From CAZFJG01 sp964410915 (GTDB taxonomy: Bacteria; Synergistota; Synergistia; Synergistales; JAFGMB01): DNA of 53,832 nt. The translations under genes were made by a program, and so were the position numbers. The notes under the pieces were generated by a model that was not told the origin of the DNA, did no database searches, and worked only from the letters and a program-made list of their open reading frames with translations. The stretch lies in contig CAYPIU010000008.1 in NCBI GenBank assembly GCA_964410915.1, positions 1 to 53,832 of the forward strand, written 5' to 3'. Of this stretch, positions 17,189 through 26,698 are shown in pieces (within the stretch, counting starts at the first letter, position 1; each line of letters starts with the position of its first letter).

Positions 17189-18151
17189 ATGAGATATAAG
17201 GATTATTACAAAATCCTCGGGGTAGATAAAACAGCTGCTAAGGATGAGATCAGGAAGGTTTATCGCAAACTTGCCCGGAAGTATCATCCGGATGTTAACA
17301 AATCTCCCGATGCAGAGCAGAAATACAAGGATATAAATGAAGCTTATGAAGTCCTGAAGGATCCGGACAAGCGCCAGAAATACGATACCCTTGGATCCTC
17401 CTGGCAGGAGGGTGATAATTTCAGTCCTCCTCCCGGATATGAGCGAAGGGGTGCAAATTTTGACGAATCATCTTTTGGAGGTTTCAGCGAATTCTTCCGA
17501 ACTGTCTTCGGGGGTGCCGGCGGTTTCGGCAACATGGAAGATATCTTTTTCAGTGGGAGGAATCCATCATACCAGGGGGCTTCAGCACGAAGAGGCGGAC
17601 AGGATGCGGAGGCGCAACTTGAGATCTCCCTTGAAGACGCATTTCGCGGAGGAAGTACCTCTATTACTCTTGAAAGTCATGAGCCGACGGAGGATGGCCG
17701 GTTTATACCCAGGAGAAAGAACATCAAGGTCAATATCCCAAAGGGTGTTACTGACGGAACAAGGCTAAGGCTTCCCGGAAAGGGGAATCCCGGTATTGCA
17801 GGTACCAGTCCAGGTGATCTGTACCTGAATATAAGTATAAGAAAACATCCCCGATTTGAAGTCAGGGGGCATGACCTTGTTACGGGTATAAAGGTTTCGC
17901 CCTGGGAAGCAGCACTCGGAGCTGAAGTTGCAGTTCGTTCAATTGACGGTTCTGTAAAAATGAAACTTCCTGCAGGGACTCAAAGCGGACAAACTTTGAG
18001 GTTAAGGGGCAAAGGACTTCCGAAAAAGAGTGGAACTGCCGGCGATCTGCTTGTAAAGATCCAGATAATTGTCCCAAAATCTCTTACCGATAAAGAAAAA
18101 AAATTATTTGAAAGACTTGCTGAGGAGTCGTCGTTCAACCCAAGGGACTGA
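17189..18151 (+). CDS. CbpA-type DnaJ-class co-chaperone (J domain, no zinc fingers)
   Basis: This 320-residue class II Hsp40 stimulates DnaK. An N-terminal J domain (YYKILGVDKTAAKDEIRKVYRKLA, with the HPD triad in KYHPDVNK) is followed by a Gly/Phe-rich linker with GGFSEFF and GGAGGFGNMED, then two C-terminal substrate domains (VNIPKGVTDGTRLRLPGKG; VKMKLPAGTQSGQTLRLRGKGLP). There is no CxxCxGxG repeat, so it is CbpA/DnaJ2-like rather than DnaJ proper. I chose ATG 17189 (AAAGGGG ten bases upstream) over an upstream ATG at 17147 that adds 14 unrelated residues. No DnaK or GrpE gene is adjacent. It is convergent with the HD-GYP gene that follows. Confidence 0.92.
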   Translation: MRYKDYYKILGVDKTAAKDEIRKVYRKLARKYHPDVNKSPDAEQKYKDINEAYEVLKDPDKRQKYDTLGSSWQEGDNFSPPPGYERRGANFDESSFGGFSEFFRTVFGGAGGFGNMEDIFFSGRNPSYQGASARRGGQDAEAQLEISLEDAFRGGSTSITLESHEPTEDGRFIPRRKNIKVNIPKGVTDGTRLRLPGKGNPGIAGTSPGDLYLNISIRKHPRFEVRGHDLVTGIKVSPWEAALGAEVAVRSIDGSVKMKLPAGTQSGQTLRLRGKGLPKKSGTAGDLLVKIQIIVPKSLTDKEKKLFERLAEESSFNPRD

Positions 18152-18159
18152 TATATGAC

Positions 18160-19536
18160 TTAATCTGAAAATGTGAAACCTTTCTCACGGAACAGTGTCA
18201 GGCATGCTTTTACGACGTCTTCATCGTAAAGTATGCCTGTTTTTTCATCTATCTCACGAAGGGTCACATCTATTCCTAAGCCCGCCCTGTAGGGACGGTG
18301 AGAGGACATTGCCTCTACAACATCTGCTACAGAAAGGATCCTTGATCCCATAAGTATATCCTCTTTCTTCAGCCCAAGGGGATACCCGGAGCCATCCATT
18401 CGTTCATGGTGCTGAAGTACCATCTTTGCTACAGGCCATGGAAAATTTATGTTTTTGAGTATATCCCATCCAATTACGGGATGTTCTTTTATTAGTCGAA
18501 ATTCTATATCTGATATTTTACCTGGTTTTGTCAGTATCTCGCTTGGAATTTTTATTTTCCCGATGTCGTGGATAACTCCTGCTATACTGATCCCTTCCGC
18601 TGCACTTTCATCGTGTCCCATTTCAAGGGCTATAGCTTTTGAAAGGTCTGCTACACGGTTCTGATGGCCTGAAGTATAGGGGTCTCTGAACTCAGCCATA
18701 CGTGCCATTGTCTTTACGGTATCCTTTATGGAATCCTCCAGCTGTCTGTTCTTTTCCTGTAGTTTGAATTCAGCCTTTTTACGAGCGGAGATATCCCTGT
18801 ATATTGCATAGATTATCATTTTATCTCCGGCCATGAATGGCAGGCCCGAAATTGAAACATGGATTGGAGTCCCGTCCTTTTTATATCTTATCCTTTGACA
18901 TAAAACTCTATCGCCCTGAATTACCCTGGATGTAAGGGATTCAGCTTCCATAAGGTCTTCAGGGGAACTCGTGATAAGGCTATCCAGCGGTTTGCCGATG
19001 ACTTCATTTAGAGAGTATCCGAACATATTGCAGAATACAGGATTGCTGTTTGTAACTACCTGCTTTTGATCACATATAACTATTCCATCCGGAGAGTTTT
19101 TGAAAAGTTTCTGCCAGTAAATTTTTTCCCTTTCGAGGCCTCTCATTGCTGTTTTCCGGGCGGTGAGGTCTTTGTAAATTATGTAGACTCCCTTTTTCTC
19201 TCCGTTATTGAATATGGGGCCGCCATAAATCGATACATCGATAATTGATCCGTTGTGTCTCTGCCGAAGTGTTTCGACTTCTCCGAGCCTGTCCATGGCA
19301 AGTTTTTCAAAATTATCGATTACCTCTTGGCGGATACCGGGATCACTGTATATATCGGAAATCTTACGTCCTTTTATTTCTGCGAAACTGTAGCCGAACA
19401 TAGTGTAAAATGAATTGTTAGCATGTGTTATAGTTCCATCAGGAAGGGTAATAATGATGGCGTCTGGAATATCACTGAAAAGTGTCTGGAGGTAATAATT
19501 ATCAAGATCAGACTTGATAGTTAGATTCTCGTTCAA
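18160..19536 (-). CDS. PAS(2)-HD-GYP cyclic di-GMP phosphodiesterase
   Basis: This 458-residue soluble protein has two PAS/PAC modules (about 18-130 and 138-265) and a C-terminal HD-GYP domain (about 270-455). The phosphodiesterase residues look complete: TSGHQNR, VIHDIGKIKIPSEIL, EHPVIGWDIL, LQHHERMDGSGYPLG. It should convert c-di-GMP to pGpG/GMP under control of a PAS ligand or redox cofactor. The TTG start has AGGAGG nine bases upstream. It resembles the C-terminal half of the protein at 14862-16988, suggesting duplication. An extended -10 promoter lies about 95 bases upstream. Confidence 0.92.
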   Translation of the reverse strand: MNENLTIKSDLDNYYLQTLFSDIPDAIIITLPDGTITHANNSFYTMFGYSFAEIKGRKISDIYSDPGIRQEVIDNFEKLAMDRLGEVETLRQRHNGSIIDVSIYGGPIFNNGEKKGVYIIYKDLTARKTAMRGLEREKIYWQKLFKNSPDGIVICDQKQVVTNSNPVFCNMFGYSLNEVIGKPLDSLITSSPEDLMEAESLTSRVIQGDRVLCQRIRYKKDGTPIHVSISGLPFMAGDKMIIYAIYRDISARKKAEFKLQEKNRQLEDSIKDTVKTMARMAEFRDPYTSGHQNRVADLSKAIALEMGHDESAAEGISIAGVIHDIGKIKIPSEILTKPGKISDIEFRLIKEHPVIGWDILKNINFPWPVAKMVLQHHERMDGSGYPLGLKKEDILMGSRILSVADVVEAMSSHRPYRAGLGIDVTLREIDEKTGILYDEDVVKACLTLFREKGFTFSD

Positions 19537-19629
19537 GAAAAATGCCTCCTGTTAGTTTGTGCATTAATCATTATGAATAGATAAAATAACACTGTAACGA
19601 CAACAATGTCCCTATCTTTTTCTGTTGCG

Positions 19630-19656
19630 ATTATAGCATAAAGCTGAATATTTCAG
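19630..19656 (-). promoter_or_regulatory. Candidate promoter and palindrome for the PAS-HD-GYP gene
   Basis: On the minus strand TGCTATAAT (extended -10, 19638-19630) lies about 95 bases before the TTG start. A small palindrome, CTGAA-TAT-TTCAG (19644-19656), sits in the -35 region and could be an operator. Confidence 0.4.
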
Positions 19657-19725
19657 AATTGTACTGCTATCCTAATTATGAATAAAGCTGACAACATCTC
19701 TAAACCTTCAGGAAGGAGTAGAAAA

Positions 19726-20985
19726 ATGGTTTACCGTTTAAGGGACGATGCTCTGGATATAGTAAAGGGAGCTATTAACGCAGTTTTACCAAATGAAGGT
19801 GTAGTCAGGGGGCTGAAGGGGAAAAATTTCCCGGGAAGGTTATATGTTGTTGCCGTAGGGAAAGCCGCATGGAAAATGGCCAGATCTGTAGTTTCAATTC
19901 CCTATCTTAAGGTTGAATCCGGTATAGTCCTTACTAAATATGGACACAGTGAAGGTCCGATAGAAGGATTCGAAATAATTGAAGCAGGTCATCCTTTACC
20001 GGATCGTAACTCAGTGGAAGGTACAACAAAAATAATCAAAATGACTGAAGGGCTTGAAAAAAAGGACACAGTCCTTTTTCTTCTTTCCGGGGGAGGTTCT
20101 TCCCTTTTCGAAAAACCCCTTCCAGGTATTTCCCTTGATGATATTACCATTATTACTGAACAGCTTCTTTCCTGTGGTGCTGACATAGTAGAGATAAATA
20201 CCGTGAGAAAAAGATTATCATCAGTAAAGGCCGGCCGTTTTGCCAGGCTGGTGGAACCTGCCTCGGTGTTTTCTATAGTGCTTTCTGATGTTATTGGAGA
20301 CAGACTCGACTTTATAGCTTCAGGTCCGGCATATCCTGACAATTCAACGTCAGTTGAGGCTTTTTCCATCCTTGAAAAATATAAGATAAATGTTTCACGG
20401 AACATAAAAGAAATTCTTGAAATAGAGACTCCAAAGACATTGCATAACTCAGAAACCATAGTTACAGGCAGCGTAAGGTCTTTGTGCGAAGAGGCAAGTA
20501 TAATTGCCTCTTCAAAAGGATATTATACAAATATCCTGACTACTGTGCTTGGCTGTGAAGCAAGGGAAGCGGGAAGTTTTATTGCTTCAATAGCACGAGA
20601 GGAAATGGAAATGAACAGACCTCTTCAACGACCATGTGCGATAATCCTTGGGGGGGAGACCGTAGTTCACCTGAAGGGTAATGGCAAAGGTGGGAGAAAT
20701 CAGGAGACAGCTCTGGCTGCTGCTAAAGGGATCAGTAATTTAGAGGGGGTCGTTATAGCGTCAGTTGGTTCAGACGGCACAGATGGCCCAACTGATGCCG
20801 CAGGTGGCATTATTGACGGGGGCACTGTTTCAAGAATGAGAGCCGCAGGGATAGACCTTGATAGAAGCCTCGATAATAACGATTCCTATAATGCCCTTGC
20901 AGCTTCAGGAGATCTTCTAAAAACAGGTCCTACGGGAACTAATGTCAATGATCTTGTATTGATACTCTGCGATGGAAGAGAATGA
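19726..20985 (+). CDS. Glycerate 2-kinase, MOFRL family
   Basis: A 419-residue DUF4147/MOFRL-type glycerate kinase that phosphorylates D-glycerate, feeding lower glycolysis; family members usually form 2-phosphoglycerate. Visible hallmarks are VVAVGKAAWKMA, ILTKYGHSEG, EAGHPLPDRNSVEGT, FLLSGGGSSLF, ETVVHLKGNGKGGRNQE and the C-terminal GSDGTDGPTDAAGGI. ATG 19726 has GGAAGGAG seven bases upstream and gives the family's usual length; ATG 19678 would add 16 residues and lacks an SD. In an amino-acid fermenter it could take glycerate from serine or hydroxypyruvate metabolism (inference). Confidence 0.9.
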   Translation: MVYRLRDDALDIVKGAINAVLPNEGVVRGLKGKNFPGRLYVVAVGKAAWKMARSVVSIPYLKVESGIVLTKYGHSEGPIEGFEIIEAGHPLPDRNSVEGTTKIIKMTEGLEKKDTVLFLLSGGGSSLFEKPLPGISLDDITIITEQLLSCGADIVEINTVRKRLSSVKAGRFARLVEPASVFSIVLSDVIGDRLDFIASGPAYPDNSTSVEAFSILEKYKINVSRNIKEILEIETPKTLHNSETIVTGSVRSLCEEASIIASSKGYYTNILTTVLGCEAREAGSFIASIAREEMEMNRPLQRPCAIILGGETVVHLKGNGKGGRNQETALAAAKGISNLEGVVIASVGSDGTDGPTDAAGGIIDGGTVSRMRAAGIDLDRSLDNNDSYNALAASGDLLKTGPTGTNVNDLVLILCDGRE

Positions 20986-21322
20986 TGTCCTCAGGTATCG
21001 CTGAAACTATTATCTATAAATTCCTTCAGGTCAAAAGACCACTTACAGGGTAAGGATATATCAATAAACATCCTGTTCACCACTTTGCTTTTGTAAAGTG
21101 CAAATTCCGCTGTTATAATACAATGTAAATTAGATAACAACTAAATGCAGGTGGAATGCTGAATTATACTGGTGTTTCTAATGTTTGACCGGTTTTTCTT
21201 CAGGCTATTTTCCTCATTATGTTGTTGAACAGGGATTTTCTGGATGATTATATTTTTTGATAAAGCCGGTTTTACTCTTATTGCCGTAAATATTTACAGC
21301 TATACCTTCTGGAGGTTTTGCC
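20986..21322. other. 337-bp intergenic region before treS
   Basis: No gene is supported here. It contains a good promoter at 21091-21119 and a 12-bp perfect palindrome, GTAAATATTTAC, at 21286-21297, just before the treS SD. A possible ten-codon frame near 21157 has its ATG too close to its SD and is not called. The leader is about 200 bases long, with no strong terminator hairpin. Confidence 0.5.
21091..21119 (+). promoter_or_regulatory. Promoter of the treS-glgB operon
   Basis: TTGTAA (21091-21096), 17 bases, then TATAAT (21114-21119), with TG at 21111-21112 giving an extended -10. This is one of the best promoter matches in the window and implies a 5' leader of about 200 bases. Confidence 0.65.
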
Positions 21323-24300
21323 TTGGCCCATAAAAACTTTAAAGATATTTCCATGATAACCGGTGATCCACAATGGTATATAGATGCGGTTATATATCAG
21401 CTGCATATAAAGGCCTTTTTTGACAGTAATGACGATGGAATAGGTGATATCAAGGGACTTGAGAGAAAACTTGACTATCTCCAGGAACTTGGAGTTACAG
21501 CTCTCTGGTTACTGCCATTCTATCCCTCTCCTCTTAAGGATGATGGTTATGATATAGCTGATTATTACAGGATCAATCCTCAATATGGGACTATGCGTGA
21601 TTTCAGATCATTCCTGAAGTCTGCTCATGCGAGAGGGATGAGAGTAATAACAGAGCTTGTAATTAATCATACTTCTGATCAGCATCCATGGTTTCAAAGA
21701 TCCAGAAAGGCCCGTCCTGGTACTTCCTGGAGGAATTTTTACGTTTGGAGAGATACTCCTAAAGAGTTCTCCGATGCAAGGATAATCTTTACTGATTTTG
21801 AGAGTTCTAACTGGACCTGGGATCCGGAGGCAGGAGCGTATTACTGGCATCGTTTTTATTCCCATCAGCCTGATCTCAACTTTGATAATCCCCGGGTAAA
21901 AAAAGAAATACTTAAAGTTCTGGATTTCTGGTTTGCAATGGGTGTAGATGGTCTGCGTCTTGACGCTGTCCCATACCTTTTCGAGAGGGAAGGCACAAAT
22001 TGTGAGAACCTACCGGAAACCCATTCCTTTCTTAAAGAACTTAGAGAACATGTTGAAAGTACTTTCAGGGAAAAAATGCTTCTTGCTGAAGCAAATCAGT
22101 GGCCCGAGGATGCTGTTTCCTATTTTGGGGATGGTGATGAGTGCCACATGGCATTCAATTTCCCGATAATGCCAAGGATCTTCATGTCAATGAGAATGGA
22201 AGATCGTTTTCCCCTTATTGATATGGTTGAACAGACCCCATCCATACCTGAAAAGTGCCAATGGGCTATCTTCTTGAGAAACCATGACGAATTGACCCTT
22301 GAAATGGTCAGTGACGAGGAAAGGGATTATATGTACAGGGTTTATGCCAGAGACAGCAGGGCAAGAATAAATCTGGGAATAAGGCGAAGACTTGCTCCTC
22401 TGCTTGAAAAAAACCGGAGAAAACTTGAACTCATAAATTTCCTTCTTCTTACTCTCCCTGGAACTCCAATACTGTATTATGGAGACGAACTTGGGATGGG
22501 AGATAATTATTTTCTTGGTGACAGAGACGGCGTGAGAACTCCCATGCAATGGTCTCCCGACAGGAACGCTGGCTTTTCCAAAGCAAACCCCCAAACCCTT
22601 TACCTTCCTTTAATAACTGATCCTAACTATCATTATGAGGTTATAAATGTTGAGAATGAGGAAAGGAATCCGTCCTCATTTTTATGGTGGATGAGAAAGA
22701 GTATATCAATAAGAAAATCCTTTAAGGCATTCAGCAAAGGGGATATCAGGTTTATTCCAGGTGATAACCCAAAAGTAATTGCTTTTACAAGGAACTATGA
22801 AGAAGAAAGTCTCCTTGTGGTAGCGAATCTCTCCAGATTCTCTCAAGTTGTGAGGCTTGAACTCGAAGACAGAACTGGCTGCATTCCCCGGGAATTGTCC
22901 GGAGGTACCTTGTTTCCAACAGTAAAGGAAGAGCCCTACATCCTGACAATGGGTTCAAATGGGTATTATGTATTTCTTCTTGAGCCTGAAAAAGAGGACC
23001 TTCTTCAGAAACCTGATAAGGATATCCCGGAATTGACAACAGGGTCTTCATGGAGAGGTTTTCTTTCCGGAGAGGAAAAGAAACAGCTTGAAGATAAGAT
23101 CATTCCCTTTTATATCAAAGGCTGCAGATGGTTTGGATCAAGATCAAGAAAGATAAGGAGAGTGCTGATAGATTCCTTTTCAAGGATCAAGATCGGCAAG
23201 ACCTACATTCATTTATGCCTGTTAAAGATAAATTATCTACAGGGTTCTTCAGAATTCTATCTGCTCCCAATGTCATTTGCCCAGGATGAAAAAGAACGCC
23301 AGTTACGTAGCGAATATCCTGAAGCCGTTATCGCAGATATTGAATTACCGGAGGCAGGAGGAGTCCTTTTTGATTCGGTTTATGATCCGCTTTTCCATAA
23401 CTTCATTGACAGTTTTCTTTCCAGAAAAAGAAGATTGAGAGGGACCGGGTGTGAAATTTATTCCTATCCCTGTAAAAATTATAGAAAGATATCCAACGCT
23501 CGGGACCAGGTTTCCACGGTCCTCACGGGGCAGCATAATGATAGTGCGGTTATAGTCGGGAACAGGTTATTTTTGAAGATATTCAGGAATGTTGAAGAGG
23601 GCATTAACTCAGAGAGCGAGATATGCAGATATCTGACTGAGAAAAACTTTGCCAATTCACCAGTTTTTGGTGGGACCATTGATCTTGTAAGACCAAATGG
23701 ATCTTCTTTTACCCTCGTTATAGCAGAGTCTTTTTGCGAACATGAAGAAGATATGTGGAAATACAGTCTTGGCTCGATCGAACAGTATTTTGACCAGATG
23801 CTTTCTGAAGGTATCTTACCGCAGGAACTTGTAAAGGAACCACCGAATCTGTTTATGGGTGCTGTAGATATACCAGGCAGGTTAAAGAATTATATTGGAG
23901 ACTTCTATCTTGAAATGGTTGCTCTTCTTGGAGCAAGAACGGCAGAAATGCACTCGATCCTGGTTTCCCCGGAAAAGACAGACCCATCTTTTAAAGTAGA
24001 ACCCTTTTCAAAACTTTATCAGAGGTCAATTTACCAGAATTCCAGGGGGATGCTGAAAAAAACTTTCCATATACTCAGGGAAAAGAAAGAACTGCTTCCT
24101 GAAGGGACACAGAAAATTGCTGCAGAAGTCCTTGAACTTGAAAAGTATATACTTGAGCGTTTCAGATATATAACGACTGAAAAGATCGATTCTGCAAGAT
24201 TCAGGATTCACGGTAATATGCATCTCGGTCAGGTCCTTTTCACGGGCAAGGATTTTATCTTTATCGAGTTTGAGGATGAACCGGGCAAGACCATGGGTGA

Positions 24301-24667
24301 AAGGCGTCTAAAAAGGTCTCCTTTCATGGATGTTGCAGGGATGGTCAAATCTTTCCACTATGCAGTTCAAACAGTGTTTTCAAGGAAGGTATCCCTGAGG
24401 CCTGAAAGCGAGGAAGTCCTTACTCCATGGTCGGATATATGGTATTACACAGTTAGCAGCATTTATATAAAATCATATCTCGAAAAGTCGCGGAATATGA
24501 TATATATGCCTGGGGATAGCGGAAAGACAAAACTTTTAATAGAGCACTTTCTGATTGAAAAGGCTGTTTATGACCTGGGACAGGAACTTGAAAGGGATCC
24601 TGTCCATGCTTCTGAGGCTTTAAAGGGTCTCCTTGGCATGTTATCAAAGAGTTCTCTAAAGGACTGA
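21323..24667 (+). CDS. treS: Trehalose synthase / maltokinase fusion (TreS-Mak)
   Basis: A 1114-residue two-domain enzyme. The N-terminal GH13 domain (about 20-560) interconverts maltose and trehalose; its triad is visible as Asp214 (GLRLDAVPY), Glu256 (LLAEANQWP) and Asp322 (RNHDELTLE). The C-terminal part (about 585-1110) is a maltokinase, which in the GlgE route makes maltose 1-phosphate from ATP and maltose. Its phosphotransfer motif reads HGNMHLGQ (Asn965), where the family has HGDxHLGQ, and the next motif reads IEFEDEP (Glu982) where IDFEGEP is usual. Kinase activity is therefore doubtful. The TTG start follows GGAGG by seven bases. glgB is immediately downstream; no glgE is seen in the window. 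Confidence 0.92.
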   Translation: MAHKNFKDISMITGDPQWYIDAVIYQLHIKAFFDSNDDGIGDIKGLERKLDYLQELGVTALWLLPFYPSPLKDDGYDIADYYRINPQYGTMRDFRSFLKSAHARGMRVITELVINHTSDQHPWFQRSRKARPGTSWRNFYVWRDTPKEFSDARIIFTDFESSNWTWDPEAGAYYWHRFYSHQPDLNFDNPRVKKEILKVLDFWFAMGVDGLRLDAVPYLFEREGTNCENLPETHSFLKELREHVESTFREKMLLAEANQWPEDAVSYFGDGDECHMAFNFPIMPRIFMSMRMEDRFPLIDMVEQTPSIPEKCQWAIFLRNHDELTLEMVSDEERDYMYRVYARDSRARINLGIRRRLAPLLEKNRRKLELINFLLLTLPGTPILYYGDELGMGDNYFLGDRDGVRTPMQWSPDRNAGFSKANPQTLYLPLITDPNYHYEVINVENEERNPSSFLWWMRKSISIRKSFKAFSKGDIRFIPGDNPKVIAFTRNYEEESLLVVANLSRFSQVVRLELEDRTGCIPRELSGGTLFPTVKEEPYILTMGSNGYYVFLLEPEKEDLLQKPDKDIPELTTGSSWRGFLSGEEKKQLEDKIIPFYIKGCRWFGSRSRKIRRVLIDSFSRIKIGKTYIHLCLLKINYLQGSSEFYLLPMSFAQDEKERQLRSEYPEAVIADIELPEAGGVLFDSVYDPLFHNFIDSFLSRKRRLRGTGCEIYSYPCKNYRKISNARDQVSTVLTGQHNDSAVIVGNRLFLKIFRNVEEGINSESEICRYLTEKNFANSPVFGGTIDLVRPNGSSFTLVIAESFCEHEEDMWKYSLGSIEQYFDQMLSEGILPQELVKEPPNLFMGAVDIPGRLKNYIGDFYLEMVALLGARTAEMHSILVSPEKTDPSFKVEPFSKLYQRSIYQNSRGMLKKTFHILREKKELLPEGTQKIAAEVLELEKYILERFRYITTEKIDSARFRIHGNMHLGQVLFTGKDFIFIEFEDEPGKTMGERRLKRSPFMDVAGMVKSFHYAVQTVFSRKVSLRPESEEVLTPWSDIWYYTVSSIYIKSYLEKSRNMIYMPGDSGKTKLLIEHFLIEKAVYDLGQELERDPVHASEALKGLLGMLSKSSLKD

Positions 24668-24687
24668 TGTTGCAGGAGTTGATAAAA

Positions 24688-26619
24688 ATGAAAGATGTGT
24701 TCATGGAAAATAATGAAATGTCAATAATTACAGAGCATGACGTCTATCTTTTCAAAGAGGGGAGTCATTTTGAACTTTACAGTAAGCTTGGTTCACATGT
24801 GGATCCCTTTGAAAATGGTCCTAAGGGTACCTTCTTTGCTGTCTGGGCACCCAACGCGCTGAAAGTTTCTGTCATCGGTAATTTTAATGAATGGGACAAT
24901 GGAAAGGATCTTTTGAGGTCAAGGAATGATGGTTCGGGAATATGGGAGGTTTTCATTCCGGGCCTTGGAGAAAACTGCATTTATAAATATCATATCTGGT
25001 CTTCCTATTCAGGTTATGAAGTAGATAAATCTGATCCTTTTGCATTTTATTGCCAGGTTCCTCCAGCAACAGCTTCTGTAACGAAAAGGCTGGGTCATCA
25101 ATGGCAAGATTCAGAGTGGATGAAAAAAAGGAAAGATAAAAATTCACTTGCCTCTCCTTTCAATGTATATGAGTTTCACCCCGGCTCATGGCGAAGGAAA
25201 GGTGAAGATGGCAACAGGTATATAACTTACCTGGAACTTGCTGATGAATTACCTGGATATTTAAAAGAAATGGGATATACTCACGTAGAATTCCTGCCAG
25301 TTATGGAACATCCCTTCTATGGTTCATGGGGTTATCAGACCACTGGCTATTTTGCACCTACGAGCAGGTACGGAGCTCCGGAAGATCTTATGTACCTTGT
25401 CGATCAACTTCACCAGAATAATATAGGCGTTATCCTTGACTGGGTACCCTCTCATTTCCCTTCAGATGAACATAGTCTTGGCTATTTCGATGGGACTCAC
25501 CTTTATGAACATTCCGATCCTAAAAAAGGTTTTCATCCTGACTGGAAAAGCTGTATTTTCAACTACGGAAGAAGGGAAGTAGTTAATTTTCTTATAAGCA
25601 GCGCCATTTTCTGGCTGGAAAATTATCATGCAGATGGATTGAGAATAGATGCTGTTGCTTCAATGCTATATCTGGATTATTCAAGAAAGGATGGAGAATG
25701 GATCCCCAATGAATACGGAGGAAGGGAAAATATTGAAGCGATATATTTTCTGAGGAGATTAAATGAAGCAGTATATGCTAAATTCCCAGATGTTCAGACC
25801 ATAGCAGAAGAATCAACTTCATGGCCTATGGTCACAAGGCCTGTATCAGTAGGTGGGCTTGGTTTCGGTATGAAATGGAACATGGGATGGATGAATGATA
25901 CTCTAAAATATTTTTCAACTGATCCAGTTTTCAGGAAATATCATCATGATCAGATAACCTTCAGTATCATGTATGCATTCAGCGAGAATTTCATGCTGTC
26001 ACTATCTCATGATGAATTTGTTTACGGCAAAAGATCACTGCTGGAAAAGATGCCAGGTGATGACTGGCAGCGAAGGGCAAATCTCAGGTTATTACTGGGC
26101 TATATGTACGCTCACCCTGGAAAGAACCTTCTTTTCATGGGGTGTGAAATCGGTCAGAAAAAAGAGTGGGATCATGAATGTGGTCTGGAATGGCAACTGC
26201 TTGATCTTCCCGAACATGAAGGATTGCTCAGATGGGCAAGGGAGATCAACTTCCTGAATTTTTACAATCCTGAACTTTACGAAAAAGATTTTGAACATGA
26301 AGGTTTCAGGTGGGTAGATTGCAGTGATTCAGAACAGAGTATCCTGAGCTTCCTGCGGCAGGGTAACGATAAAGGATCGTGGATACTTGTAGTATGTAAC
26401 TTTACTCCAGTTGCTCGGCATAATTACAGATTGGGAGTCCCGGATGGAGGTTTATGGAGAGAGCTTCTCAATAGTGATGGCAGGGAATATGGAGGTAGCG
26501 GTCAGGGAAATCTTGGAGGAGTCAGAAGTGTAACTGTTCCATCACACGGCATGAAACAGTCCGTGCTGATGACCCTGCCTCCTCTTGGAATAGTTTTTTT
26601 GACCAATAAACAGGATTAA
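24688..26619 (+). CDS. glgB: 1,4-alpha-glucan branching enzyme GlgB
   Basis: This 643-residue GH13 branching enzyme forms alpha-1,6 branches in glycogen-like glucan. A CBM48 module (FFAVWAPNALKVSVIGNFNEWD) precedes the catalytic barrel. Catalytic residues are Asp321 (GLRIDAVASMLYLDYSR), Glu374 (TIAEESTSWP) and Asp442 (LSHDEFVYGK). The C-terminal all-beta domain ends in LPPLGIVFL. ATG 24688 has AGGAG nine bases upstream; an earlier in-frame ATG at 24667 overlaps the treS stop and is possible. The treS-mak/glgB pairing is the usual neighbourhood of the GlgE pathway and of trehalose-glycogen interconversion. Confidence 0.95.
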   Translation: MKDVFMENNEMSIITEHDVYLFKEGSHFELYSKLGSHVDPFENGPKGTFFAVWAPNALKVSVIGNFNEWDNGKDLLRSRNDGSGIWEVFIPGLGENCIYKYHIWSSYSGYEVDKSDPFAFYCQVPPATASVTKRLGHQWQDSEWMKKRKDKNSLASPFNVYEFHPGSWRRKGEDGNRYITYLELADELPGYLKEMGYTHVEFLPVMEHPFYGSWGYQTTGYFAPTSRYGAPEDLMYLVDQLHQNNIGVILDWVPSHFPSDEHSLGYFDGTHLYEHSDPKKGFHPDWKSCIFNYGRREVVNFLISSAIFWLENYHADGLRIDAVASMLYLDYSRKDGEWIPNEYGGRENIEAIYFLRRLNEAVYAKFPDVQTIAEESTSWPMVTRPVSVGGLGFGMKWNMGWMNDTLKYFSTDPVFRKYHHDQITFSIMYAFSENFMLSLSHDEFVYGKRSLLEKMPGDDWQRRANLRLLLGYMYAHPGKNLLFMGCEIGQKKEWDHECGLEWQLLDLPEHEGLLRWAREINFLNFYNPELYEKDFEHEGFRWVDCSDSEQSILSFLRQGNDKGSWILVVCNFTPVARHNYRLGVPDGGLWRELLNSDGREYGGSGQGNLGGVRSVTVPSHGMKQSVLMTLPPLGIVFLTNKQD

Positions 26620-26698
26620 GATCCTTCGCTTAAGATTTAGATGCCTGGGATAACAGGATCAATATCCTGATCTGAAAATTAAGGGGTGAATTTAGTCT

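Noticed and set aside
21157..21186. Ten-codon frame in the treS leader considered as a leader peptide
   Set aside because: The ATG is only one or two bases from its SD-like sequence, and no competing hairpins or terminator follow.
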